Source of the DNA: Opisthorchis felineus
Lineage: Eukaryota; Platyhelminthes; Trematoda; Opisthorchiida; Opisthorchiidae
Reading direction: 5' to 3'
DNA: 64,000 bases
Assembly: GCA_004794785.1 (NCBI GenBank)
Contig: SJOL01006495.1
Location: forward strand, 182,438-246,437
Part shown: piece after piece, positions 1-14,000 of the stretch
How positions within the stretch are numbered: the first letter of the stretch is position 1
Layout of the letters: the number at the start of each line of letters is the position of its first letter
The notes under the pieces: generated by a model
Told to the model about the DNA's origin: nothing
Database searches by the model: none
The model's input: only the letters and a program-made list of their open reading frames with translations
Program-made: the position numbers and the translations under genes

Positions 1-1807
1 TCCTTCGCGGGACAATGCCTGTTGTGACAACTGTGCGCATACGGATGGTCGTATAGCACTCACATTTTATGCATCGAAGTATTCTCAGGCACATTCCATG
101 TTATTATTAACAGCCGATAAGTTGATAGGCTGAATGGTGGATTCGGAGGAACAGGATTTCAGGCGCCATGGGGATCGTAATTGTCTGACGTTACAACCGT
201 TAATGGTGGTCATATTAATTAGGCGTACCATAACATTTCGTCCTACGGAATGTCCTAGTTTGCTGTATGTTCAAATTTCTTCGGCAGGAATATTGATCTG
301 TGGACGCAAAGTAATGACGAAAACTTCTTTGGAGCTCCAGGTCAACCTAATTGACGGTAGCGAAAACTATGCGATGCTAGAGCTGTCGCAACGATTTAGG
401 TCCAATAGGCTGTAATGTCATCCAGCCCATTTGATTAACTGACTTCAATTCGAACGGCCGGCGTCGAGCTAGATATTCAAACAAGCAGTGAAGAGAGCTT
501 AAACCTGGGTAATTTGGTCAATCAACCGATAACTTGGTGAGTTCTGCTGATTGGTCGACCGAGCCTGGAGTTCGGAGCATCTTTGATAGGCCAACTAGAA
601 AGGAGGGGAAATAGGTTTGAAAAGCGAATCTGACGTGCCTGGACAGCTAAATCCGTACTGTGATTTGAGTATCTACCGCTATACACTTACCAAAGTAACC
701 ACACTCGCTTTGGTAGACCTGGATAGATGTGAAGACGACGGATCTATAGAGAGCAAAAAGTGACAGTAGAAGAAACTGAGACGCGGCGCAAAAATCACGC
801 TATGTAACCGCGAATAAATGGGTCTTCTGGAAAAACTTCCTACAGAATATATTGTGAATCCGGCCGCCGGTTGATTCAGTCGGATTTGGAATGAAATACG
901 AAGTCTAGTGAGCACATACAGCAGATAGCTCGATACAGCTCAGAGGTTGAGGCAGAATGAGGGGTTTTAATACCGATCAACCGGCTACTGAATTCCAACT
1001 ATCAAGACGAAATAATTTTGTAAACAGGACACTCAAAGGAACGTAAAAAACAGGAGCTGCTTTGTTGGGAATTTTATCAAGTTTCCTTGATTAACTATCC
1101 TCCAGTTGACTCGACTTACCAACTAAAAAATCAATGAGCGCAAACTAAATGGTTGGTTAATCCAAAGAGCACAAGATCCATTATGCGCATTACCGGTGGC
1201 GTACAGCAAGTCGAACAAATGTGATGCTCTCAGTGCGCTCAAGACCTAATAATGCTTGTTAATTTAACTTGATACGTTTTAGAATATTCTAAAAAACACC
1301 AGTAGATGTTTGTGTTGTTTTTGTCTTTTCATTTGCTAGCAGAAAATACTAAATAGATGCATATGTTTAAGTGCGGCAACGGATGATAGTATGTCCTACT
1401 GAGTATAGGCTTCAGCCCCTTTTTCTCCAGGACTGCCCGCCTTTGAAATTGTTCCACTTTTTGTTTTTTTTCGAGCTCACATAATCATAAAACTTTCAGG
1501 ACTCAGGTTGCCATTCATCCGCCCAACCGCCTTGATGCTCCACCGCTTTGTTCACTTTCTCCGCATTAGCGTCAGTTTTGTACCACCAACGTCTTCTCGG
1601 CAATCAGATGCCGGTCATTTCTGCAGGGGTCTCTGATTACGCATCCATCCTTCAACTGCAAACTAATCATGTGAGCAAAAAGACCTGACAATAGTAACAA
1701 AACGAACATTCCCCATTAATTCCAGCTTCTGATAATAGCTTCTGCAACATGAAGATAAGCAACGAGAATGTTATTGCAGTGAATGAAAGTGACCGTGAAA
1801 AATACAC
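1..1807. other. Non-coding, nothing recognised
   Basis: Likely intron of the importin-like gene, or flank. Only short unsupported open frames (under 95 codons) are present. I found no continuation of the importin reading. Confidence 0.5.
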
Positions 1808-2034
1808 ATGCCTGCCTGCTCATTTTCTCTGCACTCCAGGTTCACTTTGGTCTCTTCCAATCGCAAGTGAATCAGTGAGCTGAGCGATATGCTACTGCCG
1901 CAAAACGGTAAAAGAAGACCAACACATTTCCAAAGTTGAGCCTCCAAATTTACGGATAAGGGGAATGGACCAGCACTGATCACACCCAATGTGGAAATGA
2001 TGCGTTCCGATTGCGTGAGTGTTAGGGGAAGCTC
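1808..2034 (-). CDS. Importin-13-like, last visible exon
   Basis: 227 bp. It reads ELPLTLTQSERIISTLGVIS, then AQLWKCVGLLLPFCG, ending ENEQAG. It aligns with CMWLMQALGFLLSALQVEEI. Acceptor is TTTCTCTCAG; the donor GTGTAT is my best choice but not certain. Roughly 20 residues of the family seem missing before it. Confidence 0.75.
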
Positions 2035-5000
2035 CTGAGAGAAACAAATGTAAGCGAACACTAGCTCGGAAAATTTACTTGGGGGATGCAAAACCAGCGT
2101 TTAATTCCTCAGATATATTGTTATGCAAAAAGTGGACAAGGTGTTTGAAATCTCAAAACAAGACTAGCGCTTCCGTATTCACCTATTCAGAAAGACGCTT
2201 CCAAGAGGATGTGCGTACCCCGCAAGAACTCAAAATGGTTCGCTGGTCGCGGAAAGGAGATATGGCCAAGGAATCCGTTTCAGTTAATTCCATCGTCCAA
2301 TCGAACGGCGAAATATTCACATAATAGGCCACTTTATTGGTTGCTGATTAGGTGGCTGTTGATCTGTTAGCCGAGCTTCGCAACTGACTTGCAAACGTTT
2401 CGTCACCATACGAGGAGACATCATCAGTGCGCAGTACCACCAACTGTGAAGACAGTTGGTATCTAGTATTTTCAGTCCCTCCAAGATGTCATTGATCCCA
2501 CCAATCTGAAAAATTTGAGTGAGAATCACATGACAGCTTATCTCTGCTGGATATATTTATTTGGGAACGTACCGACAGGTCCTTGTAGCAGGAACAAATG
2601 CAGCCGTCACGAAGAGACTACACCACACCGTGGTGTGACGGTTTATGTGCCTCCGTGACTCATTGAGCTATACTGGGTGGTGCCCGTGAGACAATCACGG
2701 TCTCTCATACCAGCTTGGCCAACGGTTGGAGGTCTGACCAACACAGTCTCCTATCTTCCTAAGTTGGGGGTTGGAACATGTGTGGTGACTTGTTCTGCAA
2801 GAATGGCAACGTACTCGCATCCCTCACTGCCCTGTGGTCAGGCTTATGAGCCAAAGGCTTCGTTTTATGATCCTAATCGTCATCCTGTCTGGGTATGGGC
2901 GTCCTGGCAGTATCCCAGCCCTCGTACAACCCTCAAACTTACAGCCAACATTAGTCTCATGCCAATCACCAGCCGGGTCGTTTTACTTGCTGCACACAGC
3001 AAGAGCGGGTAAGCGAAAACATGCTACTGCTGACGCCTCCCTTCTTACACATTCAAGTACGCCCCCTTCTATCCTACCCAACCCCAATTTGAGTACCTTC
3101 TCTGCAGGTCCCAGCATTAGGACTGACCACTTTGTTCGCCAAGCATCACACTCCCCTGCAGGCCGGGGAGCTTGGTGTACCCAAAAGACCGAAGAAATGG
3201 AAGAATCGAAATATTGTGGAAGAATCTGCAGGCTTAATTCGTTCGATTGGTCCTCGGAAGCCTCCTGTCGGAGGAATCATCACGGACCAAAATGACACAC
3301 CTAGCAAACGAGAGCCTTAGGATCGTTTCACACAAAACTTTGAACAACGATTCAGCTGGCCACCAGCTACCCAAAATCCTTCAACAGGAAGGTGGGCGGT
3401 GAATACAAAATCCACTTCAGCCTCAGAAGTGTCTGAGTATGTATCTCTACTCCAGCGTCATCGTTCTCCCCTTTCAATCCAAGTCGAAGCATTGGAGTTT
3501 GTGGAGAATTTTGAACACCTCGATAGTTGTATTAGCTCCGATGGGAGTGTGTCTGATGAAGCCAGAACACGAATCTCAAAGACCCAAATCACATTTGTAA
3601 GTTTGCGTCACTTGTGGCGATAAGACGGCATATCACAGGATCTCAAAGGTAGCACGCACCAGGCTACAATAAGGTTGCGAGATATGACTTCTGCGGACAG
3701 ATGATGTGAGGCGTCTTCAGGTTTTTGACCATCAGTGGCTCAGAAGAGTTGCTGGCGTCGGATGGCGTCAACGAATCCATAACGATGTTATTAGGAAGCG
3801 GGTGTGTGGTTGTGCAGCAGGCACTTCAAGCACAGAAAACACATAAGAATTAACTGTAGTGGCTCAGCCATTTTCTATCCATGCCAAAACAGTCTAACAG
3901 GACCAATGTAGTTCTCTGCGCCTCCCTCAGAAATGCGTGAAGTGCGAGGTGAACAAAAGTATGACTCGACAGAAGGATGTGAAAGAAATTATGAAGGGTT
4001 TAGGTGTTGTTGAAGCGGTCTGCTTCCCATGATAGGGTCCCCGTGACTTCTCATGCACTTGCTTGAGACATTGCAAGAAATGGCGGTCAGTGTCAATCGA
4101 TGTCAATGGCGTTCGTGCAGTCAGTTGCTTCTCAGACTGTTTAACTGAGCGCTTGGAGGTGTAGACGCCCCGGAAGACTTGCAATACGCCAGCACAAGGT
4201 CCCATCCCTCACCACCCATTTCTCTTCTTTTCACTCTAAGCCCTTAAACACCAGTAGATAAACTTTGTGGTTGTATGGTAGTGAGTTATCCCGCAGGTGC
4301 AAGACGCATACATCGGCAGGACACAGATGCCTGGCGATAAAACCAATTCCAAACTACGTGATCCGAATGCTGTCAGGATAACCACCGTGCCAAAGGTCAA
4401 ACTACGGTCCCGCATCGTCAATAGCCAAAAACCTGTTACATAATGGCTATCGGACTGGCCCGGTCGACTCCTTCCGAATCCTATTGCGCAAAACAAACGC
4501 CATGGCCTTAGCGATAAGATAATTACTGCTGACCAAATAAAGCAAGCCCAGACTATGCGCTTCCCGAATGTCGACAGCAAACCAGGACAAGATGGGGTTC
4601 AAATGCATATCAATAAAGGTAAAATCCTCCGAGAAGAAACAAGCTATAGCGTTGATCACGCCACTCACTTGAATAAAACTTTGAATTGTTTTCAATGAAG
4701 AACTGGCCATTCTGTTTGCCACATCCTTGTGTCCTTTTGTTTGCGATGCCGCCACAAGACATTTGAGAAAAAAGCCCACCAAATCATTCTCTAGTAAGAG
4801 TGATTTGTTCGGTTCCAGCAGAGGTATAATGTTCCGAAAAAGTGTCACCAAAGTACCGGAACAGAGCAATAAACCAACCATTGTTGAACCTTCGAAGATT
4901 GAACGACCACCATTCATGTATGCCGCAAGTCGAATAGCGGCGGACAGCACAACAGAGGCCAGCTGACAAGTGGAGTGGTTTTCATGTGCGACTTCATGCA

Positions 5001-8000
5001 CGACTTGGTCGCTGATAGAGTTGAAAACGAAGATGATGGCCTCAAGTTCCTGAGGAAGTCAACAAAAGATGTAATGCAGGAAAAGCCAAGGGTGCAATTT
5101 CCTACAAAATGATCGTCATATAAATGGCTTATTGCAATTTCCTACAAAATGATCGTCATATAAATGGCTTATTGCAATAATTCCTCTCTGTTCCTGGTGA
5201 AGACAATTATGGTTGATATAAGACTTGGAAACAAAACGTGACAAATTCTAGATCAGACTGTTTTCATGGGACCGACTTGGAGTACCGGAATTCTCAGTAC
5301 CAAACCTCTTGAGGTCTGTATCAAGGCCAACTTACGTTAACACCCGCTTGGTCATTAGAGTCTTACCATTGTCTCTAACAATTGGCGCTCCCCACAGCTC
5401 TGTGTCACTAAAGGGTTTGAATATCACGTATGGGGCACGCTTTCATTGACAAACTTAATCTCATCAACAACTACGCCAGTTGCAAGCAGCCACCGTATTA
5501 CTCCAATGAGGGAATGGCAACACAGATGACCACCCTTAACATGTATCCAATCGTGTTTTACGGGTTTAGGAAAATACCCAACCTGCCAGTCTGAAAACGC
5601 CTCCTCCATCACGTAGCGATCCACTAGGTTCCGAAGCCTCGCCTGAAGCTGCACGAAAAATGGGAGCGACTGTTGATGGGCATAAGCAGCAAGAAAAGTA
5701 TCCGCCAGTTCTGATCGCAATCTGTACCATTGTTCTCGTTGTTCCGATTGCCAATGATAAAAGAATGCTTCCAGGTCAGGCGTAAACCGACACTAATATG
5801 AAGTAAGAAAAAAAGCAGGGAACAGCTAACCAGAAAGGCATTAGAGCTCAGCGTGACAAACAATGTTTCATCAGCTGCTTAAAATGGTATGCTAATATCA
5901 AAACAACAGTTACATAACCCTCAGGCTTCCAGCGAGAACGTTTTGGTTGAGGGTATCATTCATCAAACAACCTAGCATTAGGTGCATTAGACGTACTGCG
6001 ATTTCCGCAGCCATGCAGTATGAGACAACATACTGTTTCCAAATGACGAACCAATTATTTCACACGGTCCAGTCACACCCCAACTCGACGCCCCGACTAT
6101 GAAGCTGAATCTGAATAACCCCATGAATGGGCAGCACCCTAAGCATGCCAAATATTTCCTATGTTATTGGAAGATGGTACGACATACAGGCGAAGGCGCG
6201 TTAAGAATAATCATCATTATCACCTATAAGAACCGCGTACTTGTCGTACAGTAGCCATAGTTGCCGTAGTTTCGTTCACCGACGATTTGAGGAGGTGGGC
6301 TAGGTAGCTGCGGATTGGAGGTGGATCTAATTGATGTGTCAATACAGGGATTTCAGAGGACATTTCTTAGCAGATTGGGAAGGGAGCTATGCATTGAAGG
6401 CAACAGCTTCGGTGCGTGGACGCCACTGAGGGCACGAATGGGCCAATGTCTGACAATGTCCCTAGCCATTGATGCGTCCCGTCTCGGCGTCCCCATCCAG
6501 AGAGATGGCGATGACCAGCGCATCTGAGTTTGCTGGTATTGGCTTTCATACATCATCGCTGGGTCATTCCTTGACATCCCTTGGGCTCGTTTCCACCCTT
6601 CGTGTGGTTGTGCGAAAAGAACCCTTCGAGGAAGTCGGTCGACTGGAAAACGTAACACGTGGGCAAGGCAGCGCAACCTATGCAGTGTGATCAATTCATC
6701 TATCTTGGGTGAATTATTTCTTCCGAGAACCATCCCACGTACTTCAGCATTACTGATCCGGTGGGAACACCCATCAGACTCAGGCAAGCTCCGAAGACAT
6801 CGATGGTGAAACACTGAAAGTCGTCTGACGTTCTCAGCCCGCAGCGGCCAGGTTCCTGACCCGTATAGTAATAGTAATATGGAGCGCACCGCAGCATTAC
6901 AAACTCGACCCTTGACGGATAGTCTAATGTCACGTCTACGCCACAGGTGATGTAGCCTCACGAAAGCTGTTCTGGCCTTTCAAATCCGGATGGAAATATC
7001 ATCTTTCGCGAGGCCACCGGGACTGATACAGCTACCCAGATAGGCAAATTTGTCTGCTACATCATTTGGCTCATCCACAAGCGTGAGGTTAGGGTTACAG
7101 CCCACCCAGTCTTGCAGCAACGCTTTATACTGCAGATGTGAGGCGCATGCCAAACAGTGAGAGAGAATTATTAAGATTCTCTAATACTGCTTGTATTACG
7201 ATGACGTCAGATCCAAGAAGAGCTATGTCGTTTGTGTACTCGATAACTGTGAGCGAATGTCCCTGGGTCACCAGGGATTCTCCGCCTATGAAGAGGGCTG
7301 GATAAAGACTCTCCGGCCGTGGTACCTACGCATGTTTCAGTGCGGATTTTTCGTGCTTCATTTCTTCTTCCGACGGGCAATTAAGGTTAACATTCCATTT
7401 GCCCGTATGCACTTTCTCCACACGCTGGGTTGCAGGAGGCCAGCTAAACTGTTTTTCGAATTATTCGGCCCATCCTTCCAGTCGGCGTTTTTGCCAGTAA
7501 ATTACTGAGACACCTTTTTCACTGACCGTTGCTTTCCTAGGGCCAGTCGATCGTATCAACTGATATAGAGCACGGCTGTTTCCGGTAGCAAATGCCTTCT
7601 CCATCTCCTGAGCTTTCGATGTCCGCCAGAGCTCTCGGTTTTTCCCCAGGCTCTTCACTATTGGGGGTTTCACGGGTTTGCGTGTACTGTCATACTCGTT
7701 GCCTGTTGGTATGGATTTCCTGGTATCAATGGAGATTGGCGATCTCGACGATATCCAGTGGTCATTTGACTGTATCGGAGAACTTGGACAAAGCACTGAA
7801 GGCCGCTAGCATAGCGTCTTTCACAATTTGCGATGCTTCATCCACGTGTTCGCTACGAGTACAGTGTTGCTTTATTGTAGGGGGTTGTTGAGCTAGCTCA
7901 AAACAATCAGAAAACTTAGGGGCACCTTTAAAGTCATAATTCAGACTACACTAAGAGGACGGAGTTTCTGCGTTGATTTCATCATCGATCGATATCAAAC

Positions 8001-11000
8001 AGAACGTAGGGTAACTGTAATAATGGCAACTGTGCTTCTACTCCTGTAGACAGAGGACAAAAAAACCAGACGATGGGTGATATGTGATTGATGACACATC
8101 CGAAGAAATCTATATTGAAAACTTGGGAATATACCATAGCGGTACAGTTACGTTTTAAGTAGAGAGGCGCTACCATCTAGGTGGAAAACGAGCCACCAAA
8201 GGAAATGGTGAAGAATAATACCTTTGAGAATGCAGCATTCAAAAAGCGGCATTGTAGATCTTCTATAAACAATGTTGATTGATTTAGTTGAGTTACTTCG
8301 CAGATGGGCGGTAGAGCATCAACCACATTGAACCAGATCTGAACACCCAGATCGCTAACTGACTCTTCAAGCGGATAATTTCCCGCCAACGACAGCGGAA
8401 AAAGGAACATGTCAAATAGCGTGTGAATTGCACTATGAGGTTCTCCTGCCTGAAGGACACGCTTCCAAAGGTTGCCCATCTGAAACGGATTGAAAACGCT
8501 GCGAAATACCGCGGAACGGATAACGCTATCCGAAAACTGAATTAAATTCATACACCTAGAAACGGTGCAGCACAGTGATGCACAAAAGGACTAACGCGAG
8601 AAAAGTCATTAAGAACTTAAGTCGAAGGTTTTACGGGGACTAATTTCACTCAGTCCATCGATCCCTTAGCTTTTTGTAATTTATTGTCCCCCGAGTTTAA
8701 TGGCAATAGCAGTGCACGACGTTCGCTGTTTTGGTCAGTTTCTGTGTAATTGTTAGTGGTATTCATTGTTTGGATTAATGACCTCCGGGTTACAAGGTTT
8801 TCCCTCTTCCTTCAGGGAACAATTGTCTCAAGTGCTTCCACACGTAAACGGCGTTCATTAGCACATGGGGATTGGGTTTTCAACTTGGTCAGCGATTTGC
8901 TGACTGGTTTCAGTTCTGGCACAGTCATGTATGTCCTACCACAGCCCACCCTGAGCAAACAAACTTTGCAGTCAAATCTACCCAACAGATAAATACGAAC
9001 CAAGGCACTACGGCTGCATACTCTAAAACGTTCACGATCGATGAGGTCTATTTTGGCAGCAGTACAAGTTCGGTAGCAATGAACATACTTAAATGTAAAA
9101 TCAATGATTACGATTTACAGATCCATTGTCTTAAGTAAATATACATGTGGGCAGAGTTTTGCATTGTAATTTAAGAACCGCTATTTGGGTGGTGAGTACG
9201 TAACAGCATGAATTGGTATTTTCGTAAGTTAAAGAAGCATACCATGTAATCATAGGCCTTTTCCGTGTTCAACTCCACTTCTCGAGAAACACTGATTTAA
9301 GGTAATCTCATTAGGGGAGGCTCAATGAAATATGCGATTGCTTGTAATGCACAAAGGGATTATGAGCCACCTGAGCCTTGAGGCATTTACTGCGTGGTGC
9401 GAAACGAAGAAACTCAATCTCGAACGGATGCGAAAACTCACTTTCTGGAAATAGGTGACTACTAAGCGATACGTGTATAGGTTGTTCCTAGCGATCAGTT
9501 GGGCCACGTTGAGTTACGCCCAAAACCCCAAAAGTCAAATTGTTCAAATGAAGGTTTATCAACAAATGCGGTACAATAAATTCAATAATAGAATAGTAAA
9601 ATTGTGCAAACCTCAAAACGGCGGCTTATATACACATACACATACATACATATATATATACGGTTTAGGAAATGCTAATTCCTAACAGGATCCCAAAGTC
9701 CACACCGACTCGAGGCAAGGTGGCCACAAGATAGCAAAACCCACGTGGTGATATGAACAACACGTGTGATGACAACGTCAAAAAGCGGTTTACGTTCAGG
9801 CCAAAAACAAGAAAGACGATATAGCCGCAAAACCGAAACGACAAAACGGGGAATCACGTTGTACATAACAAGAATAGAAGAAAAGAATCAACAATCTGAA
9901 CAGCCGACAAGGCTGGAACAATGACTGGTGAATGACTGAGCGTGTCAAACCCCCAACCTGGCTTTGTTAAACCTGTCGTGAAGAAGAAGATTTTATCCAT
10001 GATTCTCAGCATATATCACAACTAAGTTGCGCATTATGTCACTCAGGAAATCTATTTACCAGACGAGGGATTTCACCATATCACAGTAATTTTGTCAAAG
10101 ATAAGATGAACTCACTGCATAAGTCAGTTGCATAAAGTTGTACACACTTACCTGTTTCTCCGTCAATGTTAGAAGCAGTAGTGCCGTCTTTGACATCAAC
10201 TCGTTCTGTGCGAACTCCTCCCAGCAAAAACCACGATGAACAGCAGATGAATGAGCTTCAACCAGTTGCATCACCAATGGCTGTAGCCCTGCTAATTTCT
10301 GAATGTGAAAGTCCAGCAACTGGGTCGTATCTCGGCCTGAACTAAGGAAAAATAAGTAACAGGATTAGGAGTTCATGGTAATAAGGAGCAGAGCATGGGG
10401 TCGGACAGAACAGAATGCGGTGCTTTTGTGTCCAACGGCGGCCAATTTAAACGACTACATCCACCTAAGGTATACACTGGCATGAAGCCAATTGATTTGG
10501 GTGGCTGGTCAGAAAGACAGAAAGACAAAGAGATACGTTCCCAAATCTACTGTTCGCTTTGAGTTACGATTCTTGGTGTCAGATTTACACCGCACCGTAA
10601 CCTTCCAAATTATATCCGACACTTCAAATGGTTCTGAACAGCAATTTGAAACCTTAAGTGCACTCAAAAGAGTTGATAAGTACAGCGACAAGAAATGGGT
10701 CGTAAAATGTTATCATTTAATCAACTTTTCTCAGCCACCGAAGTAAGCCAAACAGATTAAGAGTTGAATGCCATAATAAACACTGAATCAAATGCATAGT
10801 CACATGACACAAAACTGGGATGGGTTAGATGCAACCGTTATGAACAGAACTGAACAGCAACTGACCACCATGGAAATTATTGAGAAGGAGGGTTTGCAGC
10901 AAAGCATGAGTGTCTCGTCATTACTTATATGAAGCCTTATTCCACTAAATCCGACGACTGACTGTTCACAGTAGACCACTACAATAAGGTTTTAATGCGC

Positions 11001-14000
11001 TTAGAATGTTAACATTTCTGTATTCCTGGTATCTATCCCTCCGTGTTTACATTCAGTTCGCACGTGCCCAATCAATGGTGCAGCCGACCGGGTGCAAACC
11101 GTTTGTGTCATCCCAGACACCCAGTAGCGTAGCGACTGTTGATGTTAGCACTCGGATATTAACATCGGATACCGACTAACCACCAGTAGGTCTTCTTGAG
11201 TGGGACAACAGAGCCTTCGACAAACGACAGATACTACTGAATCACAGTGGTTAAATGGTGTTCTTAGAATATATCGGACGTACCTGAGCCCGAAATCACC
11301 TTCCTCAAAGAGGTTGATGAGGCAATCCAAACCGGCAGAGAAGAGTAATTCTGAACGGTTAATTGGACCATACAGGGCACGAGCGAAATTGAGACAATCC
11401 GTCGCACTTGTTGTGGCAGACAGAATGGTCAGCCACAGTGAACAGCAGCGGAACACGCTGGCCAAGATAGCCTCGTTTGTTTTTGAAGCCATAAGCTCCT
11501 ATGACAGAAAACGACAACAAAGTCAGGCGAATCCTGGCTAGGAGGGATGGGAAGGATAGCAATGAAATTTTGGAACGATGCCCACGAGTCACAATGACCT
11601 GCGTTGCATATTTGCTACGGAGACTAATTCCTAACGCTACTTATTTCACAATAGCCACATGGAATGAACAGGTCGGAGCAAAATAATGATGGCACTAGCT
11701 TACACCGAGAACAGTCATCATCATCAGAGACAGCGGCAACAGTGTTGATACTGATGCTTCACTACCATCCAGTCACAACGTTTATTTAATTATACTTAAA
11801 GCTTTAAAATAAAAAGCAGAGTAAAGAGTGGCTGAAGGAGGGACCTAATGCTGGCCTATCGCAAGCATTCTGGGGTGTCTATACCTCCAAGTGCTCAATC
11901 AGTCAATCTGGAAGAAAACTGACAGCACGAACGCCACTGACATCGATCAGCCACCATTTCCAGCAAAGCGCAGGGGTGGCCACAGGGACCCCATCCTGGA
12001 AGACGGACTGCACCAACAGTACCTAAACTCTTCGTTGTCTCTTTCACGCACTTCTGCTAAGTCACACGTTGTCCACCTCGCAGTTTGCACCATTCTGAAG
12101 GAAATACAGAGTGAAGACATTGTGAACTAGTAACCCGCCTTGCTACTGCCCTTACTGCAAGAGATTGGATGCATAAAAACAATGAAAACGACATCACAGG
12201 AAGTACTTATACATATCAGTACTCCTCTGAAGCTCCATATGGCCACGCTTAGGGCTACTGATCCATGCCATTGTTTTCGCAAGTTAGCTAAAGGCAGGTA
12301 AAGCTAGTTGGAAGTACACCCCCATAGAATTCTTTTCTATCTATGAACTTTGTACCAGTTATTCACTGGCACCACAGGACAGCTTCGCTTAGCGCTAGAG
12401 ATGGGATATCAGAGAGACCCGTGCCATTGAAGCTCTAGCAAATTTTAAGTTGCTTTGTTACTTTTGCTAAAACTTATCAATGTTGATTACCGCAAGATTC
12501 ACTAGTAGTTAATGACGAAGTTAGGCCTGTGACCAGAATATGTCTGATCATGCAGCTAGCCAATGATGTGTCCTGTTCAGGGTACTCATTCAGGGAAATT
12601 GTGTTTGATTTGGGAGAAGTTAATAGTTCAGGTAGTTCAAATGATGGTTGGGTTGCTGTCTGAACTTGCCGATTTTTTGCAAGTGTTCGTCACCAACCGA
12701 AGCGATATAACCAGTGGGCAATTAATCATGTTGCAGGCCCTATACGACTGCGCACCGATGTGACGACTGGTGACCGTCTGCAACAACCCTGTCAAGTTCC
12801 GGGAAACTTTGTGTTGAATGAAAACAGGTTAAGCGTCCCATTAAGCCACCACTCCGTCACAGACGAACAAGGAGAGGAAAGGTGGCCAAGACACACAGAG
12901 ACAGCCATACAGTTGAGGCAGTGACGTTCTAAGATTCGAGTGAATGCCTAAGTTACGCCGTCGTCCAACTAGTCTGCACAGCCTTCACTACAGAGGCATC
13001 TTGAAATCCTCGTTTAATTAGTCCCAAGTCGATTGCAGTCAAACAACGATGTCTAAGTCATTTACTACGTAGGCGTGAGGGAGGTTTACTCGGTGTCATT
13101 TTCGTGATAATAGGTATGCAGTCGCTTAGAATGAAGGCGGTTCGATTGCAAAACATTATTCCTGGATGTAGGTCAGTAATTCACATACCTGGAAAATCTG
13201 AAAAACGAGAGGTTCTTCCTTGAGAATGAGATGCTTGATTTGTTGCCGCGCATGAAACGACAAATTGGCGGAGTTAAATTCTTCAACAAGAATGGATAGG
13301 AAGCACACCACAAAGTTGTTTGCATCCGTGGCTGCTGAATCTACCGGTAGTTGTGTCACTTTGAATTCGGAATCTAGACAAAAGGAACAGAGACAAGAGC
13401 GACTTGGTTATACTATGGATTAGACACTTTCCCTCCCTCCCCCCACAAAACTAGTCTGCTTTTAAACTATCCACACCCTATTCCCCAAGAACCAGTTTGA
13501 ATAGATTGTGTTGTGTGTAACATCTGTTTAAGTTGATTTGTGATGAAAAAACATAGTGATAATTGCGGTCTCCATCAATGCGGATGACCTCCGTCAAGCG
13601 CAAAGCAATCAGAATCCACAAGTTCTCCCGAAACCGTTGCCCCCTAACTTCGGAGAACAACTGGTTACTAGTGCAAATGCCCAGGGCCTAAATTTTCGAT
13701 CCAAAATCTTTCGAATGATCCTTACAGCCGAATAAAGGAAAATGAGAGGAAGCTGAGGAAACCAAGCTCTTTGCAAAGTTTAACCGTCGGTAGCCCGTGA
13801 TTAGGCTTTTGTAACAACTCCAAGCCCAAGAAATGGACCACAAATCTAGTGGATGAAAATGCGACGGATCGGAAGCGACTAGTCTCGTTCAATCCAGCAA
13901 TAAGGGTTTGCAATTACAGAGACCAACGCTACTGAAAGTTGCCGTAGCGTAAACAGGTCTCGCTAGTTATGTCCCTTTATCAGGTTGAAGTTTTAAGGAC

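Noticed and set aside
2317..2529. Minus-strand frame with IGGINDILEGLKILDTN after a TTTTTCAG acceptor, considered as the missing importin exon
   Set aside because: No phase-compatible GT donor, and the sequence runs directly into the dispersed GATGATGTC module, so it is more likely repeat.
4236..4640. Minus-strand frames next to the 381-bp importin exon as an exon extension
   Set aside because: They lie past a clear GTGAGT donor and have no similarity to importins; part overlaps the LINE-a 3' end.
6315..6690. Plus-strand frames in the 6.3-6.7 kb region
   Set aside because: Antisense of the LINE-b C-terminal domain.
13722..13913. Minus-strand frame LQTLIAGLNETSRFRS as an extra importin exon
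   Set aside because: It breaks the alignment order, and its frame ends in a stop before any suitable donor.
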